From: VGBV01 sp963780395
GTDB taxonomy: Bacteria; Actinomycetota; Thermoleophilia; Solirubrobacterales; 70-9
Direction: 5' to 3'
Assembly (NCBI GenBank): GCA_963780395.1
Contig: CAWABY010000015.1
Location: forward strand, 1 to 64,000
Length of the DNA stretch: 64,000 bases
The first letter of the stretch is position 1; every line of letters starts with the position of its first letter. Position numbers and translations under genes: made by a program. The notes under the pieces were generated by a model, which saw nothing but the letters and a program-made list of their open reading frames with translations, ran no database searches and was not told where the DNA came from. Shown here one piece after another: positions 1 to 9,333 of this stretch.

Positions 1-723
1 TGGCCCACCGGACGATCACCGCGAGCCCCGGCTACGCGTCGGTGATGGCTCGGCGCTACCGGATCCCGCCGCCTCGGGTGGTGCGAAACATTCCCGATCT
101 GCGCGGGGGCGCAAGTGAACCTCGCCACGGGCAGGGAGCTCGGCCAGACGAGACCACGGGCTCCACGCTCGCCTATGTAGGCGCCCTCACCCGCAACCGA
201 GGCCTGGAGATCTCGATACACGCCGTGGCGCGCCTGCCGGAGGCGCGGCTGCGCCTGATCGGGCCGATCCACGACTCCTACCGCGATCAGCTGACGCAGC
301 TCGCGCGCGACTTGGACGTGGGCGATCGGATCGAGTTCGCACTTCCGGTCGCTCCGACAAAGGTGATCGAAGAGCTGGGCACGGCCGACGCCGGGCTGGC
401 GCTGATCCAGCCAATCTGCCTCTCCTACGAAATGACCCTCCCAAACAAGCTGTTCGAGTACGTGCTCGCGGGGTTACCGGTGCTGGGCAGCGATCTGCCC
501 GGTGATCGGAAGCTTCATTCAGGAACACGGGGTCGGCCTGGTCGCCAGCCCCGACGATGCAGGTGACGTTGCCTCAAAGCTGAGGGAGATCCTCCGCCCC
601 GAACGCAATCAGCAGTTCCGACTTGCCTCCCGGAAGGCCGCGGAGAAGCTCCGGTGGGAGAGCGAGTCGCGCCTCCTGCTGGATACCTACACGGAGGCGA
701 TCACGGACGCAACTGGGCAGTGA
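1..723 (+). CDS. Glycosyltransferase (GT-B, family 4 like), 5' end outside window, frameshifted
   Basis: C-terminal part of a GT-B fold glycosyltransferase that would transfer a sugar from a nucleotide-sugar donor during surface polysaccharide assembly. The reading starts at base 3 without a start codon, so the N-terminal acceptor domain lies off the left edge. The nucleotide-sugar domain is clear: a TITASPGYA segment, the TLAYVGALTRNRGLE strand, and the donor-binding stretch LPNKLFEY followed by AGLPVLGSDLP. The same blocks occur in the glycosyltransferase at 6936-8085, so the two are paralogues. At 498-500 an extra C in a CCC run shifts the frame. The protein then continues as VIGSFIQEHGVGLVASP to the TGA at 721-723. 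A sequencing indel is more likely than true inactivation. Confidence 0.85.
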
Positions 724-735
724 CGGCGGTGAAGA

Positions 736-1560
736 ATGAGTCGTAGCGCCTCGACTCGGCTCAGACCGAGGCTCTCTCGCACCCTATCGCGCGCGCGATG
801 GCCGGAGTACCGCAGATTCCTGCTCTCCGCTCGCCGTCACGGCTACCGCCTGCTTCCGCTGGAGGGCTGGTTGCGAGATGCATCGGAAAAGGAGACGCCA
901 ACGTTGATCCTGCGCCACGACATCGATCAACATCCGCGGTCCGCCCTGGCGATGGCTCGCACCGAGCAGGAGCTGGGCACTCGCTCCTCGTGGTACTTCC
1001 GCTGGCGGACGGCTCACCCAACCGTGGTCCGGGCCCTCAGGGATGCCGGCTTCGAGGTGGGATTGCACTACGAGACCCTTACCCGAAAGGCGCTCGCGCG
1101 CGGCATAACCGCCCCGGACCAGGCCCTGATCGAGGAGAGCCGGCGCTGCCTGCGCGACGAGATCGCCGCCTTCGCCCGCCTGTTCGGACCGATACGGAGC
1201 GTGGTTCCACACGGCGATTCACGGGTGCCGGGGGTACACAACTCGGACTTGCTCCGAAGGGAGTCGTGGAGCGATTACGGGATCGAGTTCGACGGCAATG
1301 AGTCCATGCGTGGCCGGGATCTCGCATTCTGGTTGACTGACCGTTCGGCCCCTGAGGGATATTGGAAGGACGGCGTCAATCCTGACGATTTGTTCGCGGG
1401 GCAGGTTTCGCCGGTGCTCTGCGTAACGCATCCCAACAACTGGGCCTCGGGAGCGAGCCTGTGGCTGGACCGGGCCCTGAGCGCCCTGCTACCTGACTCA
1501 AACCACGGCCCCAGCAGGCCGATCAGAACCGGGACTGACCGGCCAAGCTATGACTCCTAG
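736..1560 (+). CDS. Polysaccharide deacetylase-like (NodB-type) protein
   Basis: 274 aa, no signal peptide visible, so probably cytosolic. The metal-site signature of the NodB fold is present as RHDID at residues 60-64, with a second His in GLHYE (109-113) and a VVPHGD block near 156-161. A late HPNNW segment (232-236) is also conserved-looking. Proteins of this type sit in capsule and O-antigen clusters and are proposed to N-deacetylate a sugar or a carrier-linked intermediate; the substrate here is unknown. The start ATG at 736 lies 12 bases after the preceding glycosyltransferase stop. The 3' end overlaps the methyltransferase start by 11 bases, which implies a translationally coupled operon. 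Confidence 0.75.
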   Translation: MSRSASTRLRPRLSRTLSRARWPEYRRFLLSARRHGYRLLPLEGWLRDASEKETPTLILRHDIDQHPRSALAMARTEQELGTRSSWYFRWRTAHPTVVRALRDAGFEVGLHYETLTRKALARGITAPDQALIEESRRCLRDEIAAFARLFGPIRSVVPHGDSRVPGVHNSDLLRRESWSDYGIEFDGNESMRGRDLAFWLTDRSAPEGYWKDGVNPDDLFAGQVSPVLCVTHPNNWASGASLWLDRALSALLPDSNHGPSRPIRTGTDRPSYDS

Positions 1561-2329
1561 TGATTTCGAAGACTTCGCTCCGATAGCCGACTCGCTCCGG
1601 CGCAGCGTGCTCGGCTTCTACGCGGAGCACGGCGAGAGCCTCGAAGATCCAGCCGGGCTAAACACCCTGGAGACGAACTCCGGCTTCGTCGAGCGCAGGG
1701 CCTCGCCCCTGATCGAGATCATCACCGGCGACGGCCGGGGTTCGCTCGCGGGGCTGCGGCTGCTCGATCTGGGCTGCGGCTTCGGCGCCCTTTCCGTGTA
1801 CTTCGCCGCCCATGGGGCGGAGGTGATCGGCATCGATCCGGTCGACTCCCGCCTGCGGGTGGGCCGGGCGGTGGCCGCCGAGCACCACCTGAAGGTGGAA
1901 CTGCGGCGCGGCCGCATGGAGGAGCTGGAGCTTGACGACACTAGCTTCGATCTTGCGATCCTGAACAACAGCCTCTGCTACATCGTCTCCCGCGAGGACC
2001 GCCGCGCCGCGCTGGCGGAGACGCGCCGGGTCCTGAAGCCTGGCGGGCTGCTGGTGATCAGGAACCCAAACCGCTGGAGCCCCAGGGATCAGTTCACCGG
2101 CCTGCCTCTGATCCAGCTGCTTCCGCCCCGCCAAGCGGGACGGCTCGCCGAGCTCGCTGGGCGCCCACGATCCAGCGTTCGGCTGACCTCCCCGCGCGAG
2201 GGTGTTCGCGAGCTGAGCAGGGCAGGCTTCAGCGATGCCTCCCACGTCGCCTCGCCCGCGAGCCGGTGGCCCGGATTCATCCGGCGCTTCGCTCGCTACC
2301 AGCACCTCACGGCCCGACGCCCGAAATGA
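1550..2329 (+). CDS. Class I SAM-dependent methyltransferase
   Basis: 259 aa with the SAM-binding glycine motif LDLGCGFG at residues 72-79, followed by an acidic ribose-binding position in GIDPVDSR. The C-terminal third contains an RNPNRWSPRDQF block that is almost identical in the methyltransferase at 31615-32394; the two align along their full lengths and are close paralogues. Its place between a deacetylase and a flippase suggests it methylates a sugar or an acceptor in polysaccharide biosynthesis, but the acceptor cannot be read from sequence. The ATG at 1550 lies inside the previous gene. The TGA at 2327-2329 overlaps the next ATG (ATGA), so the three genes form one translation-coupled operon. 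Confidence 0.85.
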   Translation: MTPSDFEDFAPIADSLRRSVLGFYAEHGESLEDPAGLNTLETNSGFVERRASPLIEIITGDGRGSLAGLRLLDLGCGFGALSVYFAAHGAEVIGIDPVDSRLRVGRAVAAEHHLKVELRRGRMEELELDDTSFDLAILNNSLCYIVSREDRRAALAETRRVLKPGGLLVIRNPNRWSPRDQFTGLPLIQLLPPRQAGRLAELAGRPRSSVRLTSPREGVRELSRAGFSDASHVASPASRWPGFIRRFARYQHLTARRPK

Positions 2330-4326
2330 CCGCAGTCGGCGCAGGACAGGCCCAGCCAGGCCCCGAGGGCAAGCCGAGGATGGACGAGGCGTTTGGCGCC
2401 CGGCTCAGCCGCGACACCGGCATCTACGTGGTCGGAGCGGTGATCAGCTTCGGCCTCGCCCTGGCGAGCGTCATCGTCCTGACGCACTTTCTGCCACCGG
2501 CAGAGTTCGGGGAGCTGGCCCTGCTGCTCGTGTTCGCGGCCTTCCTCACGGTCTTCTACAACGTCGGCATCCTGCAGGGGACCTTCATGTGGGTGTTCGG
2601 ATCCGCGGGCGAGGAGGAGGTCGAGGGCGAGGACGAGGCGAAGGCCTCGGCGGCGGGAACCAAGCGCAGGGCGCTGGGCACCGGCCTCGTTACGACATGC
2701 CTGCTCGCGGCGGTTGGCACGGCAGTGATCGTTTCCTTCTCGCCCTGGGTCGCGGGGCTCGTAATGGGCGACAGCGCGGACTCCGAGCTGATCGTGATCG
2801 CGGCCGTCTCCGGCGCTGCGGGAGCGATCTGGAGGCTGGTCTCGAACATCCTGCGGATGGAGCGGAAGCCGCGCAAGTTCGTAGTACTCAACTCGGTCCG
2901 CCCGGTGCTTGTCGTTGGTTGCGTCATCCCCCTGGTCGCCTCCGGTGGCGGGGTCGAGGGCGCGATCCTCGGCACGACGATCGGGAGCGTCGCCGCGGTC
3001 CTGGTGGGGTTGGTGGTGACGCGCCATAACTACGAGCTGGCCTTCGACCGCTTCGACGCCGCCATGATCGTGCGACGCGGCAGGATCATGGTGCCGATCA
3101 TCATCTCGATCTGGATCGCGCAGAACGTGGACATCTACGCGCTCTCCTGGTTCGCCCCCGAGGACGAGGTGGGCCTGTACCGGCTTGCGAACAGGATGGG
3201 GGCCTTTCTCGACTACTTCACGGCAGCCCTGTTCATGGCCTGGACACCCCTGAGGGGCTCCTCGACCTTCGTCGCCGCGGTTGCCCAACGCGGCAAGGAC
3301 GCGCTCGGCGGCAGGTTGCTCACCTACTTCGTGCTCGCCGGATTGCTGCTGTTGTTGCTGATCACGGTGGCAGCCGACACCCTGGTGCGGATCGCCCCGC
3401 CGGACTATTCGGAGGCCGCGCCGCTGATCCCGCTGATGGGAGCGGCCTTCCTGACCTACGGCCTGCTGGTCGCCGTCTACCGTCTCTCGAGCTTCCCGCG
3501 CAAGATCGTCGTCTACATCGGCGCCGCGATCAGCTCCGCGATCGTCTTCCTCGTGTCGGCTCTGCTGTTCGTTCCCTGGTTGGGTGCCTACGGCGCCGCT
3601 CTCTCGGTGATCACGGGCTTCACCGTCGGGACGGCGGCGATGACCTACTTCTCACAGCGCGGGCCGAGCCCGATCATGATCGAGTGGGGAAAGATCGCGT
3701 CGGCACTGGCCCTGGGTGGCGCCTGCATCGCCGTGGCTCGTGTGCTCGGGCCGCTGGCAGGGGACTGGCGGCCCGTGGTGGAGCTGGTGGCGCTGGCGCT
3801 GTACCCAATCGCGCTGCTGAAGCTGGGCATCGTCTCAGTCGAGGATCGGCGTGCGATCCGGCGGGTCGTGAGCCAGATCCTCCCCAAGCGGAAGCGAGGC
3901 GGCGAGATGGAGAAGCGGCTGCGGGCCCTTTCGCCCGGTGCGGTCTCCGCGCTTGAGGCGGTCGTGGTACGCGATCAGCCGGCCAGGACGGTCGCCGAGC
4001 AGCTCGGTACCGACTCGGCGGAGACCAACGTACGACTGGTCGGGCTGCTTCGCCAGCTGGGCGGGCAGGGAGAAAGCACGGCGCAGGATGAGCGCATTGG
4101 CGAGTACCTGTTCTCCGGCTTGCCTGTCGCCGAGCGCGACGAGCTGGCGCGCAAGCTCTGGTCCGAGGAGGCCGACCCCGCCGACTTTCACGCCCTGGAG
4201 CACGTGGTCCACGAGCTCCAGCGCTTGCCCAAGCGGGCCTGGGCAGAAGCGAGCCTCGAACGATGGGCGGATGGCGGGCGAGCCGCGGCTGTGGCTTCGC
4301 GCCCGGAGGGTAGCCATGTGTCCTAG
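2326..4326 (+). CDS. Wzx-type polysaccharide flippase with a C-terminal regulatory-looking extension
   Basis: 666 aa. The first 520 residues alternate hydrophobic helices and short loops as in MATE/MOP-superfamily oligosaccharide flippases, beginning RLSRDTGIYVVGAVISFG, and probably form 12-14 transmembrane segments that move lipid-linked repeat units across the membrane. Start chosen at ATG 2326 because it overlaps the methyltransferase stop (ATGA); an in-frame ATG at 2266 would sit 60 bases inside that gene. After the last helix come about 140 hydrophilic residues (from RRVVSQILPKRK) with charged helices such as AGRTVAEQLG-like and ERDELARKLWSEEADP. This tail is not part of the flippase fold and I do not recognise it; it resembles a small helical or winged-helix domain. 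Confidence 0.8.
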   Translation: MTAVGAGQAQPGPEGKPRMDEAFGARLSRDTGIYVVGAVISFGLALASVIVLTHFLPPAEFGELALLLVFAAFLTVFYNVGILQGTFMWVFGSAGEEEVEGEDEAKASAAGTKRRALGTGLVTTCLLAAVGTAVIVSFSPWVAGLVMGDSADSELIVIAAVSGAAGAIWRLVSNILRMERKPRKFVVLNSVRPVLVVGCVIPLVASGGGVEGAILGTTIGSVAAVLVGLVVTRHNYELAFDRFDAAMIVRRGRIMVPIIISIWIAQNVDIYALSWFAPEDEVGLYRLANRMGAFLDYFTAALFMAWTPLRGSSTFVAAVAQRGKDALGGRLLTYFVLAGLLLLLLITVAADTLVRIAPPDYSEAAPLIPLMGAAFLTYGLLVAVYRLSSFPRKIVVYIGAAISSAIVFLVSALLFVPWLGAYGAALSVITGFTVGTAAMTYFSQRGPSPIMIEWGKIASALALGGACIAVARVLGPLAGDWRPVVELVALALYPIALLKLGIVSVEDRRAIRRVVSQILPKRKRGGEMEKRLRALSPGAVSALEAVVVRDQPARTVAEQLGTDSAETNVRLVGLLRQLGGQGESTAQDERIGEYLFSGLPVAERDELARKLWSEEADPADFHALEHVVHELQRLPKRAWAEASLERWADGGRAAAVASRPEGSHVS

Positions 4327-4445
4327 CGGCGGCGGCGACTGCCTCAGCGGCCGCGCCGGCTTGTAGCTTCCGCAGCGAGCGCAAAACATCATCTCCAACC
4401 GGCACCGCAACTTCGACCATTCTCTATCGTTCCTACCCGCCAGGT

Positions 4446-5623
4446 ATGCGGAAGCGGCACCTAATCCTCACCGGGGTCTTGGCCCTCGCCTTGCTCGGAC
4501 CGGCCCCCGGGGCAACCGCTGCTGTCGAAAAGTCCCTCTGGGGACCCGACAAGTTCCCGGTCGGCCACCCCGAGTGTCCGACCGGGCCCAGCCCGTGCTC
4601 AGCCTTCCCCCTCTACCGGCAGCTCGGCGTCGACGTCTACCAGTTCCAGCTCCCCTGGAGCCACGTCGCGAAGACGCGGCCGCAGAACCCGCGCAACCCC
4701 GACGACCCGGCCTACAACTGGCCCGCCTTCGCGGACTACGCGGTCCAGCAGGCGGCCGCAAACGGCATCCAGCTGGCGACGATGGTGAAGAGCACGCCGC
4801 CCTGGGCCAACGGCGGCCAGGGTGTGACCACGGCCCCGAACGATCCCCAGGACTACGCCAACTTCATGTTCGCGGCCAGCAAGCGCTACCCCAGCATCAA
4901 GCGCTGGATGATCTGGGGCGAGCCCAACTACGGCTACAACTTCCTGCCGATGCCGCAGAACAGCCCGGTCGGCCCGCGGCTCTACGCCCGGGTCCTGGAC
5001 GCGGCCTACGGGGCTCTGAAGGAGGCGGACAAGAGCAACATCGTGATCGGCGGCATGACCCTGAACAGCATGCGCAACGTCCCGACGCCGGACTTCATCA
5101 GGTGGCTGCGGATAGGGACCGGGAAGAAGGCCCGGCCCCCACGTGTGGACTGGTGGGGGCACAATCCCTTCGAGGCGCGCTTCCCCAACATCGCCCTGAA
5201 GCCGTCCGGCAAGTTCCGCGGCCTCAACGACGTCGACACGCTGCACAAGGAGCTGAAGCGCGCCTACGTCGGCAAGAAGAAAAAGAAGAAGAAGGGCAAG
5301 CGCACTCCACCGCCGGCTCGGCGAAGAAGAAGAAAAAGAAGAAGAAGTTCAAGCGCAGGACACCGAGGATCTGGCTCTCGGAATGGACGGTGCTCTCCGA
5401 TCATCCGACCACTCTGTTCCTCGGGTACTACGTCTCGCGCCAGGAGCAGGCCAACTGGGTGAGCGCGGCCTATTCCATGGCCAGCAAGATCCCCTACGTG
5501 CAGGGCCTCGGCTGGTACAGGCTCGACGACCAACCGCCGGGCTCCGATAGCGCCGCCTGGGGGCTGATGACCTCCAGCGGCGAGCGCAAGCCCTCATTCT
5601 TCGCCTACCAGAACACCCCGTAG
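4446..5623 (+). CDS. Secreted clan GH-A type glycoside hydrolase, copy 1, frameshifted in a poly-lysine tract
   Basis: N-terminal signal peptide (MRKRHLILTGVLALALLG...ATA) followed by a TIM-barrel domain like GH5/GH39 enzymes. The putative acid/base Glu lies in WMIWGEPN and the putative nucleophile in WLSEWTV near the C-terminus. The usual Asn before the acid/base Glu is Gly, as in copies 2 and 3. A WGHNPFE block and a C-terminal AAWGLMTSSGERKP block are shared with both copies. Between about 5274 and 5350 the sequence is a run of AAG/AAA codons. The frame changes within it: the upstream frame is lost after GKKKKKKKGKR, and a frame one base back (-1) continues KKKKKKKKFKRRTPRIW. The lysine tract is absent from copy 2 and reduced to a few basic residues in copy 3. 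Confidence 0.8.
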
Positions 5624-5638
5624 CCGTCTCACCCGCCG

Positions 5639-5658
5639 TCGGCCTCGACTGAGGCCGA
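5639..5658 (+). terminator. Stem-loop downstream of glycosidase copy 1
   Basis: Perfect inverted repeat TCGGCCTC / GAGGCCGA with a GACT loop, 15 bases after the stop codon. There is no T-run behind it, so it is either a weak intrinsic terminator or an mRNA 3' stabiliser, as is common in GC-rich actinobacteria. Confidence 0.45.
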
Positions 5659-5734
5659 ACGTTCGTCCAAGGATCTCGACGGTCGTTAGGAGCCGTCCGT
5701 CCACCTGGGCTAACCAGTTTTATCGACCCCCCGT

Positions 5735-5755
5735 GGGTGCCCGATTCAAGCACCC
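5735..5755 (+). promoter_or_regulatory. Hairpin abutting a start codon
   Basis: GGGTGC at 5735-5740 and GCACCC at 5750-5755 form a perfect 6-bp stem around a 9-base loop. The 3' arm ends at the base before the ATG at 5756. No purine-rich ribosome-binding site is visible, so the hairpin occupies the place where one should be. It may restrict initiation, or transcription may start close to the ATG. Confidence 0.35.
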
Positions 5756-6919
5756 ATGGAGGCCAATCGGACCCGCCTGGCCCTGCTCGGATCGCTCGCC
5801 GCGCTGGTGCTGGCGCTGCTCGGCCCGGGCACCGCGCGTGCCTCGCTGCCGCCGCAGGGAATCTACGAGCAGTGCGCGCCGAACTCGACCACGCTCGACT
5901 GCGGGCAGCGGCTGCACACGATCGCGAAGGCGGGCTTCAAGTACGTCCTCAACTACACCGCCTGGTTCGGTTCCGCGCAGCAGGTCCGCGCCTACGCCGA
6001 CCGTGCGGCCGCATCGGGGATCAAGCTGATCTGGCCGCTCAACGACAAGGCTTGGCGCGACGGGACCGACCTGGTCGATCACTACCGCTACCTCGGTCCC
6101 GACTGCGGCTGCGACAGCAATCCCGAGTTCAAGCAGTTCGCGCTCGGCATCGTCAAGGACCATCCCGCCACCTGGGGCTTCTACGTCGGCGACGAGCAGC
6201 TGCCCACCGCCCAGAACGTCTCGGACGTGACGGCGCTGTCTGCCGAGGTCGGGCAGATCGCGCCGGGCAAGCCGACCATGTTCGTCCAGCTCCCGCGCGA
6301 CGACCTGGCCGCTGGCCTCGAGCCCTTCCTTCCCGCCGTCGACGTCGGCGCCACCGACTACTACCCCGTCGGGTTGGAGCCCGGCCTCAATCGCTTCCCG
6401 AGCATCGCGGCGGGGAACCGCGCATCCAACGCCAAGTACGGCACCCAGGCGGCGATGGTGCTGCAGGCCTTCTCCTGGGCGCAGTACTACCCCACCGTCT
6501 ACCCCGACGCCCCCTTCCCCACTCGCGCCGAGATGCTGAAGATGCGCGACCTGGCGATCTCCCACGGCGAACCCGGGATGCTGTTCTGGTACTCGTACAA
6601 CGACGTGCTCGAGAGCGCCGACCCCGACGGGGGTTGGGCCGACGTGCGCGAGGCCGCCTTCGCACCGCACATCCGTGTTCGCGGCGTTCCCTCAGGGTGC
6701 GCCGGCCGTCGCGTCAAGCTCGGCGTCAAGGTGAGCGCGGACTCGAAGCTGCGCCAGGTGCGCCTGCTGGTGGACGGAGAGCTGGTGCGTCGCACCGCCA
6801 GCCCGCGGACGGGCATCTCGCTTCGGGGCCTGAGCAGGGGCACGCACAGGGTCCGGGTGGTCGCCCGGGACCGCTCGGGCAACAAGGCCAAGGCATCGCA
6901 ACGGTTGAAGCGCTGCTGA
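5756..6919 (+). CDS. Secreted TIM-barrel glycosidase-like protein with C-terminal Ig-like domain
   Basis: 387 aa. A signal peptide (residues 1-28, ending in GTARA) is followed by a barrel-like domain: KAGFKYVLNYTAWF, then YADRAAASGIKLIWPLN, then an acidic strand end in TWGFYVGDEQ, then DVGATDYYPVG. These are typical beta-strand ends of glycoside hydrolase barrels, with Asp/Glu in GDEQ as a possible catalytic position. The last 80 residues (from VPSGCAGRRVKLGVKV) look like a beta-sandwich of the Ig type seen at the C-terminus of secreted actinobacterial proteins. Sequence identity to the three paralogues nearby is not evident beyond the fold. The substrate is unknown; the context suggests processing of the locus polysaccharide outside the cell. 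Confidence 0.65.
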   Translation: MEANRTRLALLGSLAALVLALLGPGTARASLPPQGIYEQCAPNSTTLDCGQRLHTIAKAGFKYVLNYTAWFGSAQQVRAYADRAAASGIKLIWPLNDKAWRDGTDLVDHYRYLGPDCGCDSNPEFKQFALGIVKDHPATWGFYVGDEQLPTAQNVSDVTALSAEVGQIAPGKPTMFVQLPRDDLAAGLEPFLPAVDVGATDYYPVGLEPGLNRFPSIAAGNRASNAKYGTQAAMVLQAFSWAQYYPTVYPDAPFPTRAEMLKMRDLAISHGEPGMLFWYSYNDVLESADPDGGWADVREAAFAPHIRVRGVPSGCAGRRVKLGVKVSADSKLRQVRLLVDGELVRRTASPRTGISLRGLSRGTHRVRVVARDRSGNKAKASQRLKRC

Positions 6920-6935
6920 GTACCGAATCGGCGTC

Positions 6936-8085
6936 CTAGCGTGCGTTGAAGGGCGGTCCCGAGTAGAGGCCGACGAGGCGGCTCTTCTCCTGGCGCCAGG
7001 AGAGCCGATCGGCGGCGCGGGCGAGACGATCGCGAAGGGCCCCGTCGTCGCGCAACTCGAAGGCTGAGCGAAGCGCCGCCGCGATCGAAGCGGGGTCGGC
7101 GGGGTCGGCGGTCCAGCCGACTCCGTACTCGTCGATAAGGCCGCGCAGCTCGGGCAGCTCGCTGGCCACCACCGGAATCCCGGCCGCGATGTACTCGAAG
7201 GCCTTGTTGGGGAGGGCGAGGCGGTGGTTCAGGCAGGTGTCCTCGAGCAGCGTGACGCCGACGTCGGCCTGGGCGGAGTAGGAGAGCAGGTCGGCGAGGG
7301 GGACCGGCGCCCGGAAGTGGACGCGCGTGCCGAGGCCGAGCTGCTCGGAGAGCCGCCGCAGGCCGTCCGCGTAGCCGCCGTCGGCCCCGAGGAAGAGCAG
7401 GTGGGCGCCGTCGAGCTCGGCGAAGGAGCGAATCAAGGCCTCGCCCCCGCGGTCCTCCGCCGCCGCGCCGTGGTGGAGCACCAGGGGGGCCGGGCCGATC
7501 CCGAGCGAGGCCCTGAGGTCCTCGACGGCGCCGGCCTCCTGGGGTGGCGGCAGATCGGGCAGGTTCCTGACCACCGTCGGGCGCCGCTCCAGGCCGTACT
7601 TCCGCTGCAGCGCCTCGGCGATCCCGTCCGAGACGGTGATCACGGCGTCGCTGCGGGGGACGACCAGGCGCTCGACCGAGCTGACCAACGCCAGCCAGGA
7701 GCGCGAGTGATACGGGACCCCCGTGGCGAGCTCGTGCGAGTCGTAGAGGAGCAGGGCGCCTGACTCGGCGCGCCGCGATCCAGCCGGGTGCGAGCATCGC
7801 GGCGTCGTGGGCGTGGACCACGTCGGGGCGCTCGCGGGCAGCGACCCGGGCGATCCGCGCCGCCGACAGCGCCCGCCGCGCACCGCCGGGAAGCCGCTCG
7901 GCCCAGCCCGCCGGTGCCGCCGTGCGCAGCTCGTAGCCGTCCGCCGAAGCCGATTGCGGCTCCTCGCCCGCTCGTGGCAGGTGGACGACGACGACATCGT
8001 GGCCGGCCTCCGTCAGCGCTTTCGCCTCGCGGCGCACCCGGGCGTCGTGCTCGACCGTCTTGTGGAGCAGCATCGCGATCCGCAT
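6936..8085 (-). CDS. Glycosyltransferase (GT-B, family 4 like), frameshifted
   Basis: Full-length paralogue of the truncated gene at the left edge. It starts at ATG 8085 (MRIAMLLHKTVEHDARV), a typical family 4 N-terminus, and runs through DVVHAHDAAMLAPGWIAARR. The frame then changes at about 7768-7776 in a GCGGCGCGCC context. It continues ESGALLLYDSHELATG, DAVITVSDGIAEALQ, then the donor-binding block LPNKAFEYIAAGIPVVASEL. The protein ends at 6936. One surplus base (or two missing) explains the shift; both halves are otherwise intact. It faces the glycosidase at 8144 across a 58-base divergent gap and is the only minus-strand gene in the polysaccharide locus. Confidence 0.85.
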
Positions 8086-8143
8086 CGCTCTTAACTATTG
8101 CGTGACGGGTCCGCGGCTTCTGGGCGGTTAGTGTTCACTCGCG

Positions 8144-9253
8144 TTGGTCGCAAGGAAGCTGCCCCTCCTCGTCTCACTACTGCTGATCGGTCTGGGTTCG
8201 CTGAGCCCGCCGGTCGTGGCTGCGCAACCCAGTAAGGACTTCGAGAAGGCGATCTGGGGCCCGATCCAGCTCCTGCCCGGCCAGGCCGGCTGCGGTGGCC
8301 CTGACCGCTGCTCGGCGTTCCCCTACTACAAGGAGCTGGGGGTGGACGTGTTCCAGTTCCAGATCGAGTGGAACGAGGTCGCGCGCTCCAAGCCGAAGAA
8401 CCCCCGCGACCCCAACGACCCGGCCTACTGGTGGTCGCAGGACTTCGAGCTCGCGGTCTCGGACGCGGCGCTGCACGGCATCGACCTCGCCGTGATGATC
8501 AAGGGATCGCCCCGGTGGGCCAACGGCGGGCTCGAGTCCAACTGGGCGCCCCGGGCCGCGGACTACGCCGACTTCGCCGTCGCCTTGGCTCGCAGGTTCC
8601 CCACCATCAACCTCTGGATGATCTGGGGTGAGCCCACCCGCGAGCGCAACTTCATGCCCCAGGGCCGGGCCGGCGCTCGCCGTTACGCACGCATCCTCGA
8701 TGCCGCATACGGCGCCCTGAAACAGGTTGACCGCGACAACATCGTGATTGGGGGCATGACCCTGAGTGGGGGCATGACGGTGCCGCCTACTTGGATCAAG
8801 CAGATGCGCCTAGGGGGCAAGCGGCGCCCCCGCATGGACTGGTACGGGCACAACCCGTTCGAGAAGCGGGCCCCCCGCCTCCGCGATGACCCGACCAGGG
8901 CCCGGGGCGGGCGCAGGCGGGGGCTGAACGACCTCGACACCCTGTGGGGTGAGCTGCAGGCGGCTTACCGGGGCGCCACCGGCGCCCGGGCGCCGCGCAA
9001 GCTCTGGCTGAGCGAGTTCACGGTCCAGTCCGACGCGCCCTCCTGGGCCTTCCCGTTCTACGTCTCGCGGGCGGAGCAGGCGAGGCGCCTGCTCCGCAGC
9101 TTCGCTCTGGCGCACAGCCTCCCCTACGTGGAGGGGATGGGCTGGTTCTCGCTCTGCGACTACCCCTCGGGGCTGAGCGCGCCGACCTGGGGGCTGATGA
9201 CCTATTCGGGCGAGCGCAAGCCCGCCTACCAGGTCTACAGAGCCCTCCCCTAA
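8144..9253 (+). CDS. Secreted clan GH-A type glycoside hydrolase, copy 2
   Basis: 369 aa, the only uninterrupted member of the trio besides copy 3. It starts with TTG at 8144; no ATG or GTG is available in frame before the signal peptide (about residues 1-27, ending VVAA). The barrel begins KAIWGP and reaches LGVDVFQFQIEWNEVA. The putative acid/base is Glu163 in WMIWGEPT and the putative nucleophile Glu291 in LWLSEFTVQ. WYGHNPFE (233-240) lies between them. The family is probably GH5/GH39-like, comparable to glycosidases such as PslG found inside exopolysaccharide clusters. The Asn that normally precedes the acid/base Glu is Gly162. It could act as a secreted polysaccharide-trimming enzyme; the substrate is unknown. 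Confidence 0.8.
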   Translation: MVARKLPLLVSLLLIGLGSLSPPVVAAQPSKDFEKAIWGPIQLLPGQAGCGGPDRCSAFPYYKELGVDVFQFQIEWNEVARSKPKNPRDPNDPAYWWSQDFELAVSDAALHGIDLAVMIKGSPRWANGGLESNWAPRAADYADFAVALARRFPTINLWMIWGEPTRERNFMPQGRAGARRYARILDAAYGALKQVDRDNIVIGGMTLSGGMTVPPTWIKQMRLGGKRRPRMDWYGHNPFEKRAPRLRDDPTRARGGRRRGLNDLDTLWGELQAAYRGATGARAPRKLWLSEFTVQSDAPSWAFPFYVSRAEQARRLLRSFALAHSLPYVEGMGWFSLCDYPSGLSAPTWGLMTYSGERKPAYQVYRALP

Positions 9254-9333
9254 AGGCGGCCTTCCAGAGCGTCGACATCTGTTGGGTGGCCAGTCCGCGC
9301 AACTACCATGTCGCGCCCGTGTTCCCCCTTCCG

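Noticed and set aside
2266..2325. Upstream ATG for the flippase
   Set aside because: It would lie 60 bases inside the methyltransferase gene and adds non-conserved residues. The ATGA overlap at 2326 is the better start.
5277..5300. Programmed -1 frameshift at the AAA AAG codons of glycosidase copy 1
   Set aside because: The zero-frame codons are preceded by G, not A, so the classic A AAA AAG heptamer is missing. Many other genes in the window show indels without slippery sites.
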